The notes under the pieces were generated by a model. The model was not told the DNA's origin, searched no databases, and saw only the letters and a program-made list of their open reading frames with translations. 64,000 nucleotides of DNA from Solea solea. Taxonomy: Eukaryota; Chordata; Actinopteri; Pleuronectiformes; Soleidae. A program made the position numbers and the translations under genes. The stretch spans positions 16,190,821 through 16,254,820 of the forward strand of contig NC_081142.1 in assembly GCF_958295425.1 (NCBI RefSeq), given 5' to 3'. Shown here piece by piece: positions 35,085 through 47,057 of this stretch; the first letter of the stretch is position 1, and the number at the start of each line of letters is the position of its first letter.

Positions 35085-36700
35085 TGATTACATTACATTA
35101 CATGTCATTTAGCAGACGCTTTTATCCAAAGCGACTTACAATAAGTGCATTTAAACATTTGGGTACAAATAAGAGCTTCAAGTAAGCCAAAGTATGAAGT
35201 GCTAGTCATAGGTGCGATGTATAAGCAAGTGGGTTTTTTTATGTCGTTGTCGTCGTAGTCGAGGTAGAGTCGGAAGAAATGTGTTTTTAGTTGGCAGCAG
35301 AAGATGTGGAGGCTTTCCGCTTTCTGGATGTCGATGGGGAGTTCGTTCCACCATTTGGGAGCTAGGACAGTATACAGTCTTGAGTTCAGCGAATGCCTCT
35401 ATCATGTCCTGGATGTAGGCTGGGCCGGATCCGTTTGTAGCATGGAATGCAAGCACTAGAGTCTTGAAGGGGATGCGAGCAACTGCAGGAAGCCAGTGAA
35501 GGGAGCGGAGGAGCGGTGTAGTGTGGGAGAATTTTGGTAAGTTGAAGACCAGTCGAGCTGCTGCTTTCTGGATAAGTTGCAGAAGTCGTATGGCACACGC
35601 AGGGAGACCAGCCATGAGGGAGTAGCAGTAGTTTAAGCGTGAGATGACAAGAGCCTGGACCAGAACCTGTGCCGCCTTCTGGGTTAGAAGAGGCCATATC
35701 CTTCTGATGTTGTGCAACATGTATCTGCAAGATCGAGCTGTTGCAGCAATGTTGGCAGTGAGGGAGAGATGGTCATCCAGTGTCAAACCCAGGTTCCTTG
35801 TGGTATGAGAAGGAGCTACCACATAGTTGTCAAGGGTCATGGTTAGATCTGTGGTGGGAGAGCCCTTTCCTGGGAGAAAAAGAAACTCAGTCTTGTCTAG
35901 ATTGAGTTTCAGGTGATGGTCAGACATCCACTGAGAGATGTCGGTTAGACAAGTGGAGATCCGTTCTGCTACATGTGTGTCGGAGCTGGGAAAAGAGAGA
36001 ATGAGTTGGGTGTCATCGGCGTAGCTGTGATAGGACAAACCATGAGAGAAAATAACAGAACCAAGAGAGTTGGTGTATGGAGAGAAGAGGAGAGGGCCCA
36101 AGACAGAACCCTGAGGGACCCCAGTAGCTAGAGGACAGGGTTCCGACACAGATCCTCTCCAGGTTACTGTATGTTCGTTTTGAAGATAGGACGAGAGAAG
36201 GGTAAGTGCAGAGCCTGAGACACCTAGTTCTTGAAGGGAGGAAGTAAGGATCTGGTGGTTAACTGTGTCAAACACTGCAGAAAGGTCCAAGAGAATGAGC
36301 ACAGAGGAGAGAGAGGCAGCCCTGGCAGTGTGGAGTTGCTCAGTGACAGCAAGAAGTGCAGTTTCGGTTGAGTGACCTGCTTTAAAACCAGACTGAAGAG
36401 GATCAAGAAGGTTATTTCCGGTGAAGGTAGGAGGAGAGTTGATTAAAGATAGCACGCTCCAGAGTTTTGGAGAGAAAAGGAAGAAGAGAGACAGGTCTGT
36501 AGTTATTTACTTCAGACGGGTCCAGGGTGGGTTTTTTAAGGAGGGGGTTCACTCTGGCCTCTTTAAGAGAGTCCGGAAAGCAACCAGATGATAGAGATGT
36601 GTTAATGAGGTGGGTGAGGAAAGGAAGAAGGTTAGATATACTGCAAGGCTGATGAACTGATGAGAGGCAGGTGTGCAGACTGGGAGCTGTGATGAGCTGA
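35085..36700 (-). mobile_element. L2-family LINE with long open RT frame and (CATTA)n 3' tail
   Basis: Minus-strand element inserted into the plus-strand L2. Its 417-codon frame (36455-35202) contains [72 protein letters not shown] and a C-terminal SLHWLPAVARIPFKTLVLAF. Upstream of 36455, after a frameshift, NYRPVSLLPFLSKTLE precedes it. The 3' end shows AAGCGACTTACAATAAGTGC then CATTTAGCAGACGC and repeated ACATT units. No endonuclease domain: 5'-truncated. Confidence 0.85.
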
Positions 36701-36984
36701 TGTGCAATTTAATTTAACAACGGTGAGTTCCGTTGTTAAATCGAGCTTTTTTCAATTGAGGCAGCTGAGCAAAATGAAGGCAATTCTTTTGAGACAACAT
36801 TTTAAAATTGTAATTAACGCCTTTGTCACCACTCGGCTGGATTACTGTAATTCACCTTATGTGGGGGTTAACGCGTCCTCCATTGTCCGGTACAAATCAC
36901 TGCCGCAGTGAGTGGGGGAAATGTGCATGTAAATTTGAGCACATTTCTCCCATTTTAGCCTCACTCCACTGGCTGCCCATACAC

Positions 36985-37372
36985 TTCAGTCCGTCAGTCA
37001 TCATCTACCGCTTTATCCTCCACCAGAGGGTCGCGGGGGGTGCTGTGCCAATCCCAGCTACATTGGGCGATAGGCGGGGTACACCCTGGACAGTTCGCCA
37101 GTCCATCGCAGGGCCACACACAAAGCTAGAGACAAACAACCATTCACTCTCACACTCACTCCTATGGTCAATTTAGAGTGTCCAATTTACCTAATCCCCA
37201 TATTGCATGTTTTTGGACTGTGGGAGGAAGCCGGAGAACCCGGAGAGAACCCACGCACACACGGGGAGAACATGCAAACTCCATGCAGAAAGGCCCTTGT
37301 TCCAACCGGGGCTCGAACCCGGGTCTTCTTGCTGCAAGGCGAGAGTGCTAACCACTACCACCACATTTGACT
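36985..37372 (+). repeat. Common teleost interspersed repeat, near-complete copy
   Basis: Contains TCATCTACCGCTTTATCCTC, GGGTCGCGGGGGGTGCTGTG, GGGGTACACCCTGGACAGTT, GACTGTGGGAGGAAGCCGGA, GGGGAGAACATGCAAACTCC and GTGCTAACCACTACCACCAC. This is a very frequent fish repeat; its class (SINE-like or LINE-derived) is not decidable here. It is inserted in the 3' part of the plus-strand L2, just before that element's tail. Confidence 0.75.
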
Positions 37373-37424
37373 TATTTAGTTTGTTTAAAGTGCTTAACAA
37401 ATAAAGTTGGATTGGATTGGATTA

Positions 37425-40400
37425 AGGGCTTTACAGTCTGTACAGTCTGTGTCGTTAGATCCTGACATCAAATGACAAAAAATCTCCACCAAAACCCTTG
37501 TAGGAGTAAATGGAGGAGGAGAAAAACGGGAGAAACCTCAGGAAGAGTCACCTCCCTCTCCCAGGACAGACAGATGTGCAGTAAGTGTCACATGTACATA
37601 AACAAGTTCAGCACATCACAAACAAAACATCAAATTTACAGAGAGAGGAAAGAGATGAACAAAGAGAAGTGTCGTAGGGCTCGGCTGATTGGTCATTATC
37701 ACGTTGCCGCTTTCTCTTACGTTGCTGGATCTCTGCTGATTAGCTGAGTGAAATCCATGCGTTTCTAGGATCTTGCGATAACACACAGTAATGTGGTTTG
37801 GCACGTCCTTGGAAGTTACCAAATATTATTTATTTCAAAGCAATTATACACGTATTTATAAATACATACGTGGACCATTTCAAAGTGGACCTTTAAGTGC
37901 CGGTCTGAGAATAAATAAAATGCAAAGACCGTCACGTTCAACTTTTGGTATGTGATGTCATCCTCTGTGTCTGTGTCTTAAGGCCCTTAAGTGGTTGTGT
38001 ATAATGTAACAGTGATGTGCGTGTGTGTCTGAAAGGTGAGTAAGCATGTGCTGTGAGTGAGTATGTGTGCATAATATGTGACTGTATTATGTTTGTGTGA
38101 TCCCTGAAAGTTGAACAGCTGTTATGTTATTTTATTTTGCTGTTTTGTCATCCTGTCACATAATTTACCCTCTGTCTGACCTTAAAAGGCTCTGTACAAA
38201 CTGTAGGTAATTTCTGACGCTCCTGTAATAAACACGTCAGATGTCATGTATACCTCCTTTCTTGCACACACATCTTATTTTCTGTGTGGGTTGCAACATA
38301 TTAATCAATAACTTCCTCATCTCTTTTTGAATAGTTTGTTTTTATAACTGTAAGTTAGTTAGTTGTTTGGAATCCCTGCGTCCATTTCCACTGGCAGGGA
38401 TTTTCACAGTGATGTTCTCTGCGACCATGAAAAGTTAATAGGGTTCAAATCTTACAGTTATACTATTTTGAATTAATGTTATTTGCACAGATATTGTTTT
38501 GGCCCTGCCCAAGACAGGTATTTTCATTCTTATTTTTTTTTACAACAAGCTACACAGGTTTAAATTGGCAAAGAAAAACTCATCTCAGAGGTGCTTTTAC
38601 TATACAAAGGGGCAACTTGTTGCTAATGTGGGTTTTAATGGAATCTTACCTGGCCAGTGACTCCCATGCCCCAGGCTTTCCCTAACTGTCACCATTACCT
38701 AAACTACCGTGTGATAAGCTGATGTGTGTCTAAGTGTGTCACAACTGAACTGAAGCCATCATGATTTTCAAAGAATGACATCACTGATTAAAGATGCTGT
38801 TGAGTTTCTGTTGAGAGAAACCCTTCACATGATCTTAATGAATTCCATGCAGTATCTGTCAGGAATATCACAGTTGCAGCCATCGTCATGAAACTGTCGC
38901 AACACACTGAGCGTTAGGAGGTTATAACTGTAATTAATGCAGAGCCAAAACAATTAGCCAGTTGTTCTTGATCAACATCAAACGAACCATTTCAACAAAC
39001 CTAAGTGCAACAGCCCTGTATTATATCATTGTAAAACTGAATATATTGGTTTAAGACTGTTGGTCAGACAAAAAGAAAGTATGTTTGTCTCACATTTTCT
39101 GACATTTCATTGCAAATGAATTCATGTAATCTATAATGAAAATATCTAATGTTCTAACTGGTGTCCCTCCAAGGATTTCCCTCACTCCCCCAGCACATGA
39201 AGCCCTCAATGACAGGATGTTTTCTCTGTACTCCAGTCATCTCTTAATCTGTTTCCACCCCTCACTCTGTATCTCTATTTACTTTCCTGCCCTTCCTACG
39301 ACATGAACAGAATGTTTTTATGACTTTAATGAGCACTATCCGTGTTCATTCGCCATTGTATTCCTGGCCACCTCGGCAGTTACAGTAAGTCCAATGTTTG
39401 CTTTCAGTCCCCCTATTTTTTTTCTAACAGACATATCTAGGCCACAGAAAGTACGAGATCTCACTTGTGAAAGAGATTTTACAGCAATTCCTGGTCAAAT
39501 AAAAGGTAAGTGAATATCTGAGCAGTGGCAGCAAATCAACACAAGCAGTGAGAAAAGGAAGCAGTGCAGTAAAGTTGTGGAGACAAAACAATTAACGATT
39601 AACAATTGGCTGAAATCCATATTTCACAAAGACATTGAGACAAAGACATGTATAAGTACTCAGAAATGATTTAAAAACAGGATTAAAGAACATAAAAACA
39701 CTATAAGACCATAAAAAACCAGCAAAATGCCATCATTTTATTTAAAAGGATTATTGCTGCATTGATAGTAGTTATTCAATCTTCCTAAAAAAAAAACACT
39801 ATTTCCAGATATCAGGATTTTCCTTCCCTAACGTCAAACTGCAGTCTACATTGATGACTGTGTCATTCAAACCTAAATGACAACTGACCTGCCTCCAGTA
39901 GGTCGTGCCAGTTCACATGCGGCGGTGGCTGGCACCAGCTCTCAGTTGATCCTGGGTCCTGCCACATGCAAGGTGTCACGTAAATCTGGTTTTGGTCACT
40001 GCCTCCACCCTGGGTCTGGTTCCAGAAGCGGTCAGAGGGAAAGCACACTCTTGTGATCCTTTCAGCTCATGGCTTGCTCATGCTCATTACACTCACACAA
40101 AGCAAGATGTGTTCCCCCTTGTCCATCTCATAGACCGGGGCCTGAGCATGCCACGCACCAATGCACAACGGCGTAATAACACTCATCCTCCCTGAGTGAA
40201 TGACAGTGAGGAAAACTTGTCATATGAACACACAATTAGACCCCGTTTTTGGAACTGGGAATCCCAATGCCTGGTCTATGAGGATCAGTAGAGATGATCA
40301 TTCCTTCATCCATTCATTCATTCATTGTCTAGTGCGCCACAGGGGCAGGGGCCGCTGAAGCCAATCCCAACGGACATAGGGCGAAAGTCAGGGTACACCC

Positions 40401-42310
40401 TGGACGGGACGCCAGTCCATCACAGGCACAAACAACCATTCACTCACATTCTCTCCCACACCTACAGGCAATTTAGAATCCAATTAACCCCGGGTGTTTT
40501 TGCTTTTCCCCTTGTTAAGATGTACTGTGTACTCTAATCATCCATCATGGGGGGGGGGGTGAATGTGCTCTCTGTATAAGATATGAGAAAATGTCTCATT
40601 GTCTGTGTTTAGACGGGGCGGTGCTTTGCAGTCTGACTCACCACTTTGTGCCAGAAGTCCTGTCAACATTCCATCCACCATGTTTGTTTTGGAAGGGGAG
40701 CCCCTGTTGCGCCGTCAGCCTTTAGTGCTGAGGCAAGGTTTCCTGTACGCACCGGGAATGACCACTCGCTTTCACACCTCATATACTGTAACCGTCATTT
40801 CGCCCCTTTTTTATCTTTTCCCGGCAAAGCATACATCGACTACGGGAAAGGTTTATGGATGTGCGTGATACCGCTGTCTGTATGCGGCCATTTCCTTCAT
40901 TTTCTTTTCATGTATGTGTTATGTTAGTAATCTACAATCAGCTTGAAGTTTATCAAAGCAGAAGTGGTATTTTGTTTTCTGAACGGCTTCTTGGAATATT
41001 GTGTAGTATTACACAAGGCCATCGATACTTGGCCTCAGGCATAATGGACAGATGAGATTCCTTCCTTTAATTAACTGATGTACCTACGATTGAAAGAGGG
41101 AGTGGGATAGTGAGAAATTCCCTATCTTTTCCTGTTCACCAGCACTTATCTGTGAACCAGGAGTTCATGCCATGTTGCCTCACAGCATGCAGACCTTGTT
41201 GAGCGTGACAAGTGCCTACAAGTTTAATCAGCAACACAATGTGGTCTTGTGTGTGTTGAGGGAATTTGGGTTAAGAGAGAACAACAACCCCTAAAGCCCT
41301 CTTGGAAGTCGAAGCTTGCCATTTGTTATTGTTAATCACGTTCATCTTGTTATTAAGATAATTGATCGCTGTTCATTTCTGTGCAACATCCTTTGTTGTT
41401 CACTTGCACCCTTTATTCCTGTCGATAAAAAATATAGTTCACACAGAGACTGTGACAATGTATTTATTACCCTGGTGAAAACTGGTGTTTTCTCAATCTT
41501 CTGACTTTATTTTATCTCCGAGATGCGGTTGATAATTTGACTGAGATGTCATTTTGATTTATTTAATTCATTCACTCTTTTGCAATCGCTAAACAAATTG
41601 GAGTCCCAGGGATTTCATGCAAGCAGGGATTCAATAGGAGGTCCATAACCACACGGTTCTTGTGTCCTCTTCTGATTTTTAGTTGAGTTTTCATCAAAGT
41701 CAATGTAGTTCTCCTGAACATGTTGTACAGCAATGTGTAGAAAATCTCAAGGCACTATCGGCGCTGTTGTTTGTATGTCAGATTCTGTAGTCATTGTCAT
41801 TTAAGAGAGCCAGAGTTGTGTTATTGTTCAAGTGCAATTTACACTAAATACTTGACACTTTAATCTGCAGAAGTTTCATTGTTAACTGAAAAATAATTGC
41901 CTGGCAATTATAGTCTGTATCGTCATTACAGAGCTGCTAAAACAACAAATCTAATGGTGGCTTAAGACTTTTGCACAGTATTGTGCATCATTTGTTTATC
42001 ACAATTTTAGGTAAGCATTAAATATGGAGGGTGCGTTGTGAAAGTAAAAAATAAGTAATTTTTTTGTAAATTGTATTTTTCAAAGATAATGAATTACAAA
42101 ATTGGGGAAATATAGTCTATTCTTTTACAATATGAACATCAAATTTTTTTGAAAAATATGGTTATTGAGGTGACATGCTTTAGCTTTCATTTTATTTTAT
42201 ATTAACAATTAAACTGTAGATGCAAATCATGCGTCTATCAACACGAGAGTTTAAGTTTGAGTTTGACAATCACTGTCGCGCAGGATGACAACAAGGACTC
42301 ATGAGAAACG
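37425..42310. other. Intergenic between LINE nest and right COX-2 gene, no gene recognised
   Basis: It holds a fragment of the teleost repeat family at about 40300-40500, a G run at 40549-40559, and a possible MITE end TTCAAAGTGGACCTTTAAG at 37875-37893. Open frames are short and without motifs. Confidence 0.45.
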
Positions 42311-42330
42311 TGCATAATTTCCAGGCAGCA

Positions 42331-42336
42331 TTTATT
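42331..42336 (-). terminator. Candidate poly(A) signal for the right COX-2 gene
   Basis: AATAAA on the minus strand, about 620 bases past the stop codon. It would give a 3'UTR of about 640 bases. Confidence 0.45.
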
Positions 42337-42896
42337 GCAAGTCAACAGGCATTGACAAAAGAAATGGAAACAAATGGTCCCTTACAGTCAAATGAAACAA
42401 ACAATAAAAACAGTGCAGCATAGACACAAAGTCATCAGTGTCATTTTAAATGACCCAAGTTAATACAGACGGAAGTTTAAAAAAAAAAAAATCTGTGAAA
42501 CAATACTGATAGGAATGAACTACTGTAAAGTTAAATCAAAGGGAGACAAGATCAGTCGTGTAGTTAACTGTGAACGTCACTACTATAATGTTCTACTGTA
42601 TTGCTGTCTGTACAACACCTGATTGTGCACTGAGACAACCTTACAACCGTTAATCTGCTTGAACTGTAAACTAATCCACACGTATCAAGTTGCAGTTACT
42701 GAGGTCATTATATTAATTTACATGAATCACTTTATAATACAATTAATCATCAATAAATAACAGTCCACAGGCTTTTGCTTTTTTTTGGAAAGCAGACAAA
42801 AACATAAAGACATAATTCCATATTTTAAAAAAACAGTTTGACACTTTTTTAATGTTATACTATAAATAGAATCGACAATAAATATTAAAATAGTAT

Positions 42897-42913
42897 TAAA
42901 TAAATAAATAAAT
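42897..42913 (-). promoter_or_regulatory. AU-rich element in the right COX-2 3'UTR
   Basis: Four overlapping ATTTA pentamers in a row on the minus strand, about 45 bases after the stop codon. More single ATTTA motifs follow through the 3'UTR. Mammalian COX-2 mRNA carries a clustered AU-rich element at the same place, bound by HuR, TTP and other decay/translation regulators. Confidence 0.75.
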
Positions 42914-42958
42914 ACACACAAGTTAAAAAAAAAAGATCAACTAATGAAAAACGGGAAA

Positions 42959-45900
42959 TTAGAGCTCAGTAGTCCTTTCTTTCAAAATAACCGTAGGGTT
43001 GATGTCACTGCCACTTGAGTGGGATGTGCTCGAGTTGATGATCATGGGCTCCGTCTCTTTAATGTTTGGCACACTGAAAGACGCCACAGGACAGGGGCCT
43101 TGCACGTTGTTGCAGACGAGTTTCTGCAGCGAGGCTGTGTTGATGATGTCAAACCCGACTTTCCCTCCAAAGGTGCTGGGCTTCCAGTACTCCGGGGAGC
43201 AGATGGGGTTCCCCATTAAGCCCTTGAGGGAGAAAGGGGCCCCCATCTCCACCAAGGTCTCCCCAAAGATGGCATTCTGCCTGGGTTTTTCCACAAGCAG
43301 GCCGGGGTAGAGCTCCACAGCGTCGACATGCCCATACATCTCCTCCAGCAGTGCCGCCATTTCAGTCTCTCCTGAATTAAACAAATATGAAAATAATTTT
43401 AGTAAGCGTCTTTTTCTGGCTCATCTCACTGGAGCAGCAGCTGCAAAACTCCCAGTAACTATAAATATCACTTTTATGTGTTGATTGATTTGTATGTGCT
43501 TCTTTCCCATTTTCACCTCTTTCACATGAGCAAAAACATTAACCCAAAAATCACTTTTACGGCTTTTAATCAAGTGAAGCATGCTGCCTCTCTCTGTGAT
43601 GACAATCTGCTTACACTATCTCAAGTTGAAATGAACATCTGGCTCTAGAGTCAAAGCTGGTAGGGACTTGAAAAGAGTCTGAGCTATTTCCCTCATAAAA
43701 AGCTAGTCTTCCTTTCCAGCTATGCATATTGTTTATGTTTTGCGGGTGATCTTTGTCTCACCTGTCAGGTCCTCGAAAGAGCTGTAGGGCTTCATGTTGA
43801 ATCGTTTCCTGTAGGCATTCATAGACTGGTAACGCATTTGTCTGCTGTGCTCTATCGACTTAATGGCTACGTACAAAATAGGTGCAGGAACATTGCGACC
43901 ACCAGCAACCTAAAAATATGAATGGAAACGTTAGATAATTCGACTTTGAGGCAACTTTACAATCTCAGATTTGATGGAGAGCTTATTTAATTCTTACCCG
44001 TCCAGCAATCTGCTTGGTAAATGAGTCCACCAGGTTGCTGATGCCGTGCTCAGTCACTACAGAGGTGTTGAAGACAAACTGCTTGTAACTGTAATCCTTC
44101 TCCTCAATGTGGAAAGAATCGGGCATCAGTGGGTGCCAGTGGTAAAGTGTGTTGAACTCTGAAGATATGCGGTTCTGGTACTGGAAACGCTCTTTGAAGA
44201 GCAGCTCGGGGTCAAACTTGAGCTTGAAGTTATAGCCGCTGAGATGCTGCACGTAGTCCTCGATCACAATCTTTATGGTCTCACCTATATGAGAGAAATG
44301 AATCATGATTTGATGCATTTGTGTACAATGTTACCCTCCACTTAAACATGTTGCTTCACCTGGAAGATAGAGCTTTACTTTTAAGAATGTTGTGTGTGCA
44401 GAGATTGCTTTTCTTAAATGTGCTCCAGTTTACATTTTTAGTGTGATGTAAAAAACTTAAAATCCACATCAAACTGTATTTCAGTAAACATGCAGCTTAA
44501 CAAGATAGTTTTTTATTGAGTTTACATTTCAATATTGAGTTAACATTGAAAATAAAGTTTTATTCTTCCAGTAAATCCTGTTCCTGAAATGCTCCACTGT
44601 GTGCAATAGGGTTTGTCAGGTGATTACCAAAATAAAAAGTACAACTTCCTCTATGTGAAACTCCTACATTCTTTTCTTCTAATCATTGTTCTGATTTTAT
44701 CTTTCCAGTAAATGACTGGTTGTAATGTGTGTCTGTATGTCGTCCTATGTCCTTGTTTATGGTGCTTTTCCCCTCACTTTTATTGCTTTTGTTCTGCCAA
44801 CTGCAAAAAAGAACTCACCAATCAGGATGAGCCGTGATGTCTGGAAGAGTCTTTCATCATCCCAGTCCGGGTGCACCTCCTTCAGCACATCACACACCCG
44901 GTTGTGTTCCCGCAGCCAAATGGTGGCGTACATCATCAGACCAGGGACCAGGCCAAACGCCTCATGACCCACGGCAAAGCGGTGAGATTCGGGGACATGA
45001 GGAGGGTAGATCATGTCGACACCTACTTCCTTCACTGTTGGGGGGTAAACCTCTCCATTCACAATCTGTGAAGTTACGAAACAGAGGAAGCAACTGTAAG
45101 ACACTTGTGTGGTTTAAGGCATGTGACTGGGTGAACTCAATCTGCCTCTTCTCGTACCTGATGTCTAAGTTTGCCGTCTTTGAAGAGTCTAAGCTTGTGT
45201 TGCCTCTCCAGGTCGTCTCCATAAATGTGGCTGAGGTCCACCTGAAAGCAAAAAAGTTTTAATGAATACCTCATTTTCGAAAAAAAAAGCTCTTCATCCT
45301 GACTGAAATCTGATTAAGTCTAATATCTGCCTCTTACCCCATGGCCTTTAGCCGCGGTGAATGCAGGTCCTTTCTTCATATCAGATTTGAAGAATTGGTG
45401 AGTGAAATGCTGTGCAAAGAATGCAAACATCAGACTGGTGCCCTGCGGGTCCGGGATAAACTGCCTCCTCACCAGGAGCTTCTCGGCCAAAAGTTTAGCA
45501 TCAGGTAGCTCTTTTTTACCTGGGGAAACAATTTAGAGAATTACAGTCAGCATACATACTCTACAATACAGAAGGCCTGTTGAATCGAGATACTTGTAAA
45601 AGTGCAAAAGCTTGAGAAGAACACTTGTGTTTTGTGAATGTCTGCTTCATGCTCTCCATGTAAAATGTCTTTCTGGAGCAGGTTGTACTGTGTTCCCTCA
45701 GCATGTTTCTGCTCTGTCAGTCACCCAAAGGAATAATTTAGCATTTCCCGTGTCGTAATGGCACCACAACACTCTTGCTCAGTACCTAAGAATCTATGAA
45801 AACAGGTTCTCCGGAGATGAAACAAAAGGAGTGTACTCACCTACTACTCCCATGGGGGTTGGGCAATCCTCTGGTACAGGAGGGAGAGTGCGCGTATAGT

Positions 45901-46889
45901 ATGAGAGGTTGGAATAGGCTTCCCAGCTTTTGTAACCATAATCCGCATTGTAAGTTGGAGGACTATCAATCATGTGGGATCGGGCTAGAGAGAGGGGGGA
46001 AAAAACATTGAACTGTTAATATAAACAGCACCTCTGCTTCTTGGCTTTACAAATTGTTTTAAGTGTAATGGAGACATTTCCCATCCATCTAATTTTGCCT
46101 TCGGCTGGAGACTTACATGTCAGCACATATCTCATGATGGCATCCCGGAGAAAAGAGATGTTGTTGAGGATGTTCCAGAAGCCCTTGAAGTGGGTGAGAA
46201 GGTAGTGGACAGTGTTGGGTGATGGCTTCAAGGTCAGCTTGATCCGTGTGAGGAACTCAGCTGTAAAGGCCATGAGAGGAATTTAAATAAATCACCTGCT
46301 TTAAATCCTTTATTCACTTGACATGATGTTCTATAAGTACTTACGTGTTGTGCAGTTCTGTCCATAGAAACCTGTGCGAGTGCAGTCACACTCGTAATCA
46401 TCTGTGCCGAGTGCTGTGCATATGCCCCTGTTCTGGCATGGCTCTGAGCAGCAAGGGTTACCTGTCAAGAACAATGTGGTGATTAAAAGTTAACTTCTCT
46501 TCATACAGAAATACAAAGAAACATCTTATAACTCTGCCTTAAATAGCTTATCAGCAGGAGTGAATGGAACAGAGCAGGATAGAATAGAAAGCCTTTATTG
46601 TTATTGTACAAAACAACAAAATGTGTTGTATAATAGTCATAAAACACACATTATTGCAATTGTATAATTGTTTCTTATCACTACAGTGCCTTTTAAAACA
46701 CATGTGTGATGTATTTTTGATCAATTGATAAAGTCATTGACAAAATCAGATACATTCAAATAAAGAATGAGTTCCCGAGCTTCTATTGAAACAGCAGAGA
46801 ATGATTATTTTGTGGTTATTGTTCTTACCTCCTTCGCACACAAGACAGCCCAGTGCCAACAGGGAAAGCACGAATGTGAGTCTGTTCAT
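42959..46889 (-). CDS. ptgs2: Prostaglandin G/H synthase 2 (COX-2), right tandem copy
   Basis: Same enzyme as the left copy: cyclooxygenase plus peroxidase, arachidonate to PGH2. Ten coding exons: 46889-46829, 46461-46345, 46260-46117, 45984-45841, 45519-45338, 45241-45158, 45065-44819, 44284-43998, 43909-43762, 43371-42959. They total 1827 bases, 608 residues. The 20-codon signal peptide ([20 protein letters not shown]) is one codon longer than in the left copy. All catalytic features are present: EGF-like cysteines, NTVHYLL with the pocket His, LTSRS Arg, [39 protein letters not shown], an NSS sequon, and C-terminal TTEL. Introns are short and free of transposons. It keeps a perfect CRE, a TATA box, a longer 5'UTR and a 3'UTR AU-rich element, so it looks like the ancestral-type inducible copy. 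It lies head-to-head with pla2g4a. Paralogue class (ptgs2a or ptgs2b) is unresolved. Confidence 0.97.
46560..46760. other. Intron 1 of the right COX-2 gene
   Basis: An AT-rich 367-base intron (46828-46462). Only the first 60 bases or so next to exon 2 resemble the left copy; the rest is unrelated. A TAGAAAGCCTTTATTGTTAT segment near 46585 may be a repeat remnant. Confidence 0.4.
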
Positions 46890-47029
46890 AGTCCAAAGAC
46901 TTTTTCTTCTTTTCTTTTTTTTTTGTTACTTGGCTTTTCTTGTCTGTCGGCTCTTCTTGTCCCTCCTCTCCTCCGGTGGCTCCTCTGGTGCTGAGGGTTT
47001 GAATAGCCAGTCGTACTCGCGTGCTGCAG

Positions 47030-47057
47030 CTTTATACTTCTGGCGTGGGTGACGTCA
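47030..47057 (-). promoter_or_regulatory. Right COX-2 core promoter: TATA box and perfect CRE
   Basis: TATAAAG on the minus strand (47036-47030) predicts a start near 47005 and a 5'UTR of about 116 bases. A palindromic CRE TGACGTCA lies at 47050-47057, and a TGGCGTG xenobiotic-response-like core at 47041-47047 between them. TATA plus CRE is the classic layout of vertebrate COX-2 promoters. Confidence 0.8.

Larger units (their letters stand above)
33590..37424 (+). mobile_element. L2-like LINE, degenerate host of a transposon nest
   Basis: A plus-strand ORF2 remnant. It starts with an EPWLNERTHAVRRK segment (33630), and after the MITE reads ISPPAYDLCTAVFNQF, GVVPKNFKHAAVQPLIKK and NFRPISKLPFISKILEKI. 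It goes on through [16 protein letters not shown] and CYADDSQ (about 34980) to KKNDAY near 35020. After an inserted L2 it resumes with VVKSSFFQLRQLSKMK and FVTTRLDYCNSPYVG (36730-36860) and HISPILASLHWLP (36940). It ends with the tail AAATAAAGTTGGATTGGATT at 37400-37424. Frameshifts and stops are frequent. Roughly 130 codons between the YADD region and the QLRQL segment are missing. Confidence 0.75.
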
